A stretch of 37,260 nucleotides of DNA. Source: Plebeiibacterium sediminum (GTDB taxonomy: Bacteria; Bacteroidota; Bacteroidia; Bacteroidales; Marinilabiliaceae). The position numbers were made by a program, and so were the translations under genes. The notes beneath the pieces are model-generated. The model ran no database searches. It was not told the DNA's origin and saw only the letters and a list, made by a program, of their open reading frames with translations. Below, one piece after another: positions 31,186 to 37,260 of the stretch (positions within the stretch are counted from its first letter, which is position 1; each line of letters starts with the position of its first letter). The DNA lies in NCBI RefSeq assembly GCF_026013605.1, contig NZ_JAPDPJ010000059.1:1-37260 (forward strand), given 5' to 3'.

Positions 31186-33555
31186 CTAATCACCCCTGCC
31201 AATACAATCAATCCACTTATTTAAAACATTACCTTGTTCATCAATCAAAGTCAGATAATGTTTTCCTTCTGTTGGTTTGATCTCCATATGATGAATAAAA
31301 GCTGTTTCTCCGAGATATTCATCATCTAAATGCCAATAAATTTTAGACTTTGATGAACGATGTGCCACTTTTAATATTACAGGTTGAATTTTTCCGTCCA
31401 ATCCCTTAGGTAAATATACCCTGTTATTATTTTGAGGATAGATAAATTGCATTGTTGTTTCTTTCACTCCTCCACAATTCTTATCAACTTCAGGCAACTT
31501 TTTGTACAAAGGATGATTCCTTTTATAATACCATTCCATAACTGGAGGCAATACAAACCATGATTTATGCACCATTTGAGAAATTGGATAGCAAGTTGAA
31601 TTTACCCGCTTTGTTTGCTCTTTATTTAGGTGAATCAACTGATGATAAGGACACAACTCCACCTTTTGCTTATTAAGTGAAACATAAGCAGAGTCAATTT
31701 CACAATCAGGTCCGGCTCTGTAACCAGATTTCTTACAAATGGCAATCTTTTCCATATCATCATAAGGGGGCTTAAACCATGTGGTTTGGGGTAGATGACG
31801 AAATATATCAAACATGATTGGTCCTGCCGTAACGCCGCCTACTATGCCAGGCCTCCCTTCTCCGGTTGCGTTTCCAACCCACACCCCCACAGCATATTCA
31901 GGCGTAACACCAATAGCCCACGCATCGCGATAACCAAAACTAGTACCCGTTTTCCATGCTATTTTTTTACTCGAAGAAAAGGTCTGCCAACCAGACTCTT
32001 CATAAGGACGCACCACATTTGTTAATGCTTCAAAGGTATGATAAATAGACCCTGCATTAAAAACCTGAGGCAATTCTGATAATCTTCCCCGATCTGAACT
32101 TGAGTTAGAAAATAAAGATGGGGCACTAAATTCATTACTGTAATAAGTTGAGTTATTAGATGTGTAATTATTTAACACAGCAGCCATTGAAGCATAAGCT
32201 CCGGCCAAATCAAATAAGGTAGCTTCGGCTCCACCTAAAATCAAACTCAACCCATAATAATCCGGGTCTGACTTTATCGTTTTTAATCCTATTTTCTGTA
32301 AAAGATCACAAAACCTGCCTACATCATACTCTTCGAGCATTTTTACAGCAGGAACATTCAGCGACCTGCTTAATGCTTCATCTGCAGGAACAGCTCCGTT
32401 ATATGTTCTGGTGTAATTTTTAGGTGCAAAATTCTCATAATAGGTAGGCACATCAGGAATTAACATTTTAGGTAAAATTCGGCCATCCTGCAATGAAGCT
32501 GCATATAAAAAAGGTTTTAAAATACTTCCTGTACTTCTGGGCGCATGAATTATATCAACATGCTTTTGTGGTACATTTGCTCCATTTACATTTCCACAAT
32601 AAGCCAAAACTTTCTTTGATTTTACATCAACAACAATGGCACATGCATTATGAATTTCATTAAGTCTCAGTTTTTCATAATGAAATTTGAGGATACTATT
32701 TAGCCTTTGTTGCAATTGTTCCTTTATTGATAATTTATACACCTCCCCTTCTTTTATTTTTCTACAATAATCCAATAAATGCGGTGCTATTTGTGGTAAA
32801 CCGTATGGATGTTCCGGTATTGGCTCATCAATTGCTAAATAATATGAAGTGGAATCAATTTTATTTTTAGCCAGTAATTTCGCTAATAGCCGGTTTCTTT
32901 TTAACAATAGAGCCTGTCTGTTTTTACCCGTATGTATTAAACCCGGCGCATTTGGAAGAACCGCTAATGTAGCCTGTTCTGCCCATGATAACATATATGC
33001 CGGACGATGAAAATACCTCCATGCAGCCGCTTCCAACCCAACAACATTACCTCCAAAGGGTGCATGGGTTGCATATAAACTTAAAATTTCTTCTTTCGTA
33101 AGGGTTAACTCTAACCTTAAAGATTGAACAGCTTCGATAATCTTACTAAACAAATTGCGATTACGTTGAGTAGCCATTCTCATCACTTGCATTGTAATGG
33201 TACTACCTCCACTCTTCACTTCCCCACTGGAAACATTCTGTTTCAGAGCTCTGGCTATTGCTAAAGGATTAACCCCGGGATGTTGATAAAAATGTTCATC
33301 CTCAAACATGAGCAGACATGTTTTAAATTTATCCGGAACAGAATCTCCCTTAGGAAAACGCCATTGACCATCTGTTGCAATATGAGCACCCAACAATTTC
33401 TCATCCTGAGAATAAATAACTGTTGAATAAGAAACCTTAAATAATGGAAAGGAAACTGAATACCAGAACAACAGCAAAACAGCTATCCCGGTAAAAGCAG
33501 CAATTTTTAAGTATTTATTTTTTGATGAAAATAATTTATTCAAATCCAGGGCCAT
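31186..33555 (-). CDS. pbpC: Penicillin-binding protein 1C
   Basis: PbpC is a class A peptidoglycan synthase. The 789-aa protein has an N-terminal membrane helix (about 15-37), a GT51 domain with catalytic Glu85 in EDEHFYQHPG and GGSTITMQVMRMA (116-128), and a transpeptidase domain with Ser344 and Lys347 (SILK), SLN (398-400) and KTG (535-537). A C-terminal BiPBP_C-type domain (about 690-789) has a cysteine-bearing linker before it. The TITMQ variant of the GT51 motif is typical of PBP1C. The usual partner, an alpha-2-macroglobulin gene, is not adjacent; instead it starts 2 nt after the large phosphoesterase/barrel gene, implying co-translation. Confidence 0.95.
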   Translation of the reverse strand: MALDLNKLFSSKNKYLKIAAFTGIAVLLLFWYSVSFPLFKVSYSTVIYSQDEKLLGAHIATDGQWRFPKGDSVPDKFKTCLLMFEDEHFYQHPGVNPLAIARALKQNVSSGEVKSGGSTITMQVMRMATQRNRNLFSKIIEAVQSLRLELTLTKEEILSLYATHAPFGGNVVGLEAAAWRYFHRPAYMLSWAEQATLAVLPNAPGLIHTGKNRQALLLKRNRLLAKLLAKNKIDSTSYYLAIDEPIPEHPYGLPQIAPHLLDYCRKIKEGEVYKLSIKEQLQQRLNSILKFHYEKLRLNEIHNACAIVVDVKSKKVLAYCGNVNGANVPQKHVDIIHAPRSTGSILKPFLYAASLQDGRILPKMLIPDVPTYYENFAPKNYTRTYNGAVPADEALSRSLNVPAVKMLEEYDVGRFCDLLQKIGLKTIKSDPDYYGLSLILGGAEATLFDLAGAYASMAAVLNNYTSNNSTYYSNEFSAPSLFSNSSSDRGRLSELPQVFNAGSIYHTFEALTNVVRPYEESGWQTFSSSKKIAWKTGTSFGYRDAWAIGVTPEYAVGVWVGNATGEGRPGIVGGVTAGPIMFDIFRHLPQTTWFKPPYDDMEKIAICKKSGYRAGPDCEIDSAYVSLNKQKVELCPYHQLIHLNKEQTKRVNSTCYPISQMVHKSWFVLPPVMEWYYKRNHPLYKKLPEVDKNCGGVKETTMQFIYPQNNNRVYLPKGLDGKIQPVILKVAHRSSKSKIYWHLDDEYLGETAFIHHMEIKPTEGKHYLTLIDEQGNVLNKWIDCIGRGD

Positions 33556-33557
33556 TT

Positions 33558-36500
33558 CTAAAAGTTAAATCGCATGATAAAACTAAAGAAATTATCCTCT
33601 ACTGTGAAAGAATAATAGGGTTGCAATACAAAAGTATCCAATACATCAACCCACAATCCCAGCGTTTGACTATTATGCCATTTGTTTGAATTTTCATCAT
33701 CAAGCCATACTCTACCCACATCAAAACCAGTAAGCACTCCTATATTCACCGGCAAGTAGACATTCTGCCAATCTGCCAGACTAAATCGAAAATCAATATT
33801 TTCATAAAAAGCAGCTTCTCCTCTAAAACGGTTTTTTCGGAATCCTCTAAGATTAGTCAGATTACCAATATCCGGAGCTTGATAGAATTCATAATCTCCT
33901 TTGATTTTTTCGTATCCAATATTGTTTGCCAATACAATTTTAGGATAGTTACTTAATGTAATATATAACTGAGAATTCGTTTTAAATCTAAATAAATCAT
34001 CGTCATCTGTAAGATTATGCTGATACTCTACCCCTGCATAAAAAGCAAATCCATTGGTCGGATTTTCTTCCCTGTCTTTAATATCAATTCTATTGCTTAT
34101 TTCTCCACCAATAAAATGTTTGCGTTCTAATTCCTCAGGTGAAAAGCCAATTATTGCATCTGTTGCCACTCTGCCATTTCGTTCCTGAATTTCTACGGTT
34201 TCATATGTCGGACCAAAATCAAAAATAAAGTGCTTGTTTAATGTCCTGTATGAAATTAAAGGATTTACTCTGGCTCCGGTAACTGTAACCCAATTAAACT
34301 CCTTTTCTCTTTCATAATTCACAGTTTCATTCCCTATTCCAAAATAATTTTCAATACTTGGATAATCGACATGAAAAGAAGGTTTGAAATCGAACTTTCC
34401 AATTAAGTTAGGGAAATGACCATCGTAACCAAACTTAAAAGCATCCTGATTACCAGGAGCCACTTCAAAATAGGCGCTTTGCTTTGCTTTATACGGATCC
34501 CGTCGCCATCCATTGGTAGTCCAATCAAAAGATAATCCCACCCAGATACCATCATCTTTTGTGTATCCTAATCTTACAAAAGGAAAGTTGGTATTGTAAA
34601 CAAAACTCTTACGGTCATATTCATTTACATAAATATCATCTTCTGATATTTTATCTTTTACAGCTTCGCCTTTAAGTTTAATTCCTCCGGTTTCATCATA
34701 TACGTAAACACCTTTTCCTTTAGTTTCTGTTACCACTTCATCCTTATCCTCACCTCCTATAATCCTGATTCGAATTTGATGAGTATCTGAACCTGAAATT
34801 TCAAATTCATCCTTTCCTCTTAAACCATACAACCTAATCTCGTTTGTTTCTGATGGGTAAAAGGTTCTTTCATATTTTAATAGGTCACCTTTTTTATCCC
34901 TTTCAATTGTGTATTTAATATTAACACTACCATCATCAAATCTTTCTATCACAAATTTTTCATCATTATCCGTCCCTGTAATCTCAACCTCCTTAGCCAA
35001 ATAATCATATAGTTTACGACTTATCTTAAGCATGTTATCTCTTCTGGATTTTAACAACTCAGGTATCTCTTTATTAAATGCAACAACTTCGGGTGGTAAA
35101 CCATTTAAACACTCATCAATTACATCATCTGTTATGCTTGATTGCAGTTCTTTAGTAATGCGTTCCCAATCTTTCCATTCCAACTGATTTAAAAAGTACC
35201 TGTCGAAATAACGGGCATTAAACGAAAGGTTTCTTACATCTTTCACATCACCTTTCATTGTTTTAAACTTCTTAATAATAAATGTGGAAACATACCAAGG
35301 AATCAAGCCTTCAAACTTATAAAACACCTGATCCCGATCACGAGGTATAGGACGATAGATGGTACTATCTCCGATTTCAAAAGTAGCCCATCGCCACTGA
35401 TCATCATGCCTGTCCCAATCATGAACTAACAAATCGAACAACCTAGATTTTAAAACCCACTGCTGATCAACAAACTGGCTCTTTTTTTCACGTAAATTCA
35501 TAAGAAGATCAGTATAACTGATAATATCTTTTGAATATCCGAATTGTGATGCACTTCCCCAATCTCCACTTGGCCTTTGCTCAAGTAAATAAAGCTCTTC
35601 AGGAAAAAGTGTATTATAGTTTCCGAGTTGTTTCTGATGCTTTAGAAAAACCAGTTCGGGACTAGTATAGTAAATTCCTGCTGCTCTGGACAAAGAAGGT
35701 AACATTAATGCCCCGTACGGATGACTGGCACTGTTCTGATCTTTCATAATATCCAAAACCTTAAGGTTACTAAACCTTTTATCCACCATTTTAGTATAGT
35801 CCTTATTTATAGAACGAAGAATATATTGTCTACCATCCTTAGCTTCCATTCGTAAAGAGTTAGAAGACATACCTCCTCCTTTTTTAATTGGAGTAAGACC
35901 TCCTAGTTTAGTATCCAGATCAATAACAGGTACCTTAACATCAGTTATCCACATATCACGATACTGCTCACCTAACAGGAAGGATTTTACCTTTCCTGCC
36001 CCAAAAGATTTATTTGCGGCAACAACTGTATCCTTTTGAGCCATTAGCGGATATTCCTTTTCAATAGAAACTGTACCTGCCTTAGGTTTACGAAGTTGCT
36101 TTCTGTATTCCAGTTGAGGAGTTGAGTTTTTTTCTGAAACTGAATAAAACTCCACCCAAGCCTCCATATCTTCGTAAAACAGAATTTTGGTAAAACCTCT
36201 GGCTTCTCTGGAAAAATCGGCATCGCCTCCCGCCAATGCAAATGCATGCTTACTTCCTGATCCACTAATAATATGCTTTGTATTTTCTTTATCGAAAAAC
36301 TGCAGATTGTGTTCATGACCTGATGCAAAAATAACATCCACGTCGAGATCTTCAGCTATCTCGTATATTCCCTGACTAAATTCAATATAAAGCGAATTAT
36401 TTAAATCCTGAACAGAACCAACTGCAGTTCTTAAAATGGGATATAACGAACCTATAAATGGCATTGGTATCCATAGGTTTTTATTTTGATGAAGTGGAAA

Positions 36501-37260
36501 AACGTGATCCTGAAACGAAAAATAACCACCATGCATTCCCTGACTAAAAATAGGATGATGCATAAAAACGACTATTTGATCATTTTTGTGCTCTATGAAA
36601 ATTTCTTCCATACGTGCTAAAAAATCATTTCGCGATTTTATATCACACCCTTTATTCATTTTCTTTTCGCGATCCCAATTCTGTAACCACCACTGACTAT
36701 CTACAAATACAAAGTACAAATCCTTATTGATCTTTTTCACTTTAGGATCACCACATCCATCTCCCGGAAACATCTTCACATCATGCTCAAAATCTTTAGG
36801 GAAATATGACTCGATATATTCTTCTTGCCTTTGTACAGCTTTTAAACCTTTTTTATTGCCATTTTTCCAATCATGATTTCCGGCTAAAAAGTATGTGTTG
36901 CCGTTTACATATTTAGCCAAATTTAGTTGTGCATTAATAATCTGCTCCTTATAAGATCGGGATTTATTATCCTTTGAAGGTAAACCGTAAGAGTAAATAT
37001 TGTCTCCAAGAAACACAAGTGTTGATGGTCCATTAGTTTTTTTCAGGTCGTTTTCAACAGCATCTAAAACAACATTTTTTCGAAGCTCTTTATGATCAAA
37101 CTTTCCTGCATCCCCAACTAAAAATACAGAATGAATTAACTTTTTATCTGATGTTTTTTTCTTTTGATTCCAATCAAGATTTGCCTTTGAATAATATGGA
37201 GCTTTGAGTGTGCCACATGCTCCAAATAACAGGATCAAAAAAATGAATGTAAATGATTTC
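33558..37260 (-). CDS. Metallophosphoesterase fused to an Omp85-like beta-barrel (5' end beyond window)
   Basis: The frame is open to the window edge; a TTG at 37238 is not the true start. The edge residues (SFTFIFLILLFGACG) form a lipoprotein-type signal with a probable lipidated Cys, so the ATG lies just outside. Counting from 37238, the calcineurin-like phosphoesterase domain spans about 35-370: GDAG (Asp43), GDN (79-80), GNHD (120-123), HHP (227-229) and GHEH (307-310). A middle region (about 420-760) has kinase-like motifs HDWDRH (606-611) and PRDRDQ (632-637). The last 340 residues are a surface-antigen/BamA-like barrel ending in Phe. It overlaps functionally with pbpC, 2 nt downstream. 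The phosphorylated substrate is unknown. Confidence 0.85.
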   Translation of the reverse strand, partial: KSFTFIFLILLFGACGTLKAPYYSKANLDWNQKKKTSDKKLIHSVFLVGDAGKFDHKELRKNVVLDAVENDLKKTNGPSTLVFLGDNIYSYGLPSKDNKSRSYKEQIINAQLNLAKYVNGNTYFLAGNHDWKNGNKKGLKAVQRQEEYIESYFPKDFEHDVKMFPGDGCGDPKVKKINKDLYFVFVDSQWWLQNWDREKKMNKGCDIKSRNDFLARMEEIFIEHKNDQIVVFMHHPIFSQGMHGGYFSFQDHVFPLHQNKNLWIPMPFIGSLYPILRTAVGSVQDLNNSLYIEFSQGIYEIAEDLDVDVIFASGHEHNLQFFDKENTKHIISGSGSKHAFALAGGDADFSREARGFTKILFYEDMEAWVEFYSVSEKNSTPQLEYRKQLRKPKAGTVSIEKEYPLMAQKDTVVAANKSFGAGKVKSFLLGEQYRDMWITDVKVPVIDLDTKLGGLTPIKKGGGMSSNSLRMEAKDGRQYILRSINKDYTKMVDKRFSNLKVLDIMKDQNSASHPYGALMLPSLSRAAGIYYTSPELVFLKHQKQLGNYNTLFPEELYLLEQRPSGDWGSASQFGYSKDIISYTDLLMNLREKKSQFVDQQWVLKSRLFDLLVHDWDRHDDQWRWATFEIGDSTIYRPIPRDRDQVFYKFEGLIPWYVSTFIIKKFKTMKGDVKDVRNLSFNARYFDRYFLNQLEWKDWERITKELQSSITDDVIDECLNGLPPEVVAFNKEIPELLKSRRDNMLKISRKLYDYLAKEVEITGTDNDEKFVIERFDDGSVNIKYTIERDKKGDLLKYERTFYPSETNEIRLYGLRGKDEFEISGSDTHQIRIRIIGGEDKDEVVTETKGKGVYVYDETGGIKLKGEAVKDKISEDDIYVNEYDRKSFVYNTNFPFVRLGYTKDDGIWVGLSFDWTTNGWRRDPYKAKQSAYFEVAPGNQDAFKFGYDGHFPNLIGKFDFKPSFHVDYPSIENYFGIGNETVNYEREKEFNWVTVTGARVNPLISYRTLNKHFIFDFGPTYETVEIQERNGRVATDAIIGFSPEELERKHFIGGEISNRIDIKDREENPTNGFAFYAGVEYQHNLTDDDDLFRFKTNSQLYITLSNYPKIVLANNIGYEKIKGDYEFYQAPDIGNLTNLRGFRKNRFRGEAAFYENIDFRFSLADWQNVYLPVNIGVLTGFDVGRVWLDDENSNKWHNSQTLGLWVDVLDTFVLQPYYSFTVEDNFFSFIMRFNF

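Noticed and set aside
36044-36337. 97-codon minus-strand frame inside the phosphoesterase gene
   Set aside because: It lies fully within the real gene on the same strand in another frame and has no family features.

Overview
The window comes from an AT-rich Bacteroidota chromosome. Supporting marks are a complete porP-gldK-gldL-gldM-gldN set for the type IX secretion/gliding machine, promoter-like TTTG-N20-TAnnTTTG sequences in place of E. coli-type boxes, an archaeal/eukaryotic-style single-chain glycyl-tRNA synthetase, and a DUF4954-type protein. My best guess is a marine or anaerobic member of Bacteroidia (Marinilabiliales-like), inferred from gene content only. I see no rRNA, tRNA, insertion sequence or CRISPR array.

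Layout. 1-309: gene-free edge with an rRNA-style promoter firing out of the window and a long-loop hairpin. 310-2626 (minus): an MlaE/MlaF lipid-transport pair, then an unrecognised protein. 2806-3891 (plus): GDP-mannose pyrophosphorylase. 3960-9809 (minus): the T9SS core operon. 9996-13584 (minus): topA and an arginase-fold protein with degenerate metal ligands. 13861-16221 (plus): a class A penicillin-binding protein. 16260-19422 (minus): panC-panD, an intrinsic terminator, then rfaE2-radA. 19753-24604 (plus): a half-length glycogen-synthase-like protein, a DUF4954 beta-helix protein and glmS. 24677-26230 (minus): glyS. 26532-30166 (plus): nadB and two glycosyltransferases. 30167-30709: a gene-free stretch with a regular motif array. 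30710-31102 (plus): a small Spy-like exported protein. 31186-37260 (minus): pbpC and a very large phosphoesterase/beta-barrel protein running off the right edge.

Most genes serve the cell envelope: peptidoglycan polymerisation (two class A PBPs, GlmS), sugar-nucleotide and LPS precursors (ManC, RfaE2), glycan assembly (two GTs), outer-membrane lipid homeostasis (MlaEF) and protein export (T9SS). The rest are housekeeping genes (topA, radA, panCD, nadB, glyS).

The most unusual element is at 30319-30533, downstream of the glycosyltransferases. An 8-base motif, TTTCTCAA, recurs at exactly 21-nt steps across eight units (a ninth, weaker one precedes them), with unrelated sequence between copies. 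A 9-bp hairpin lies just before the array and a good intrinsic terminator directly after it. This looks like a transcribed, non-coding repeat element and is the best candidate here for something undescribed.
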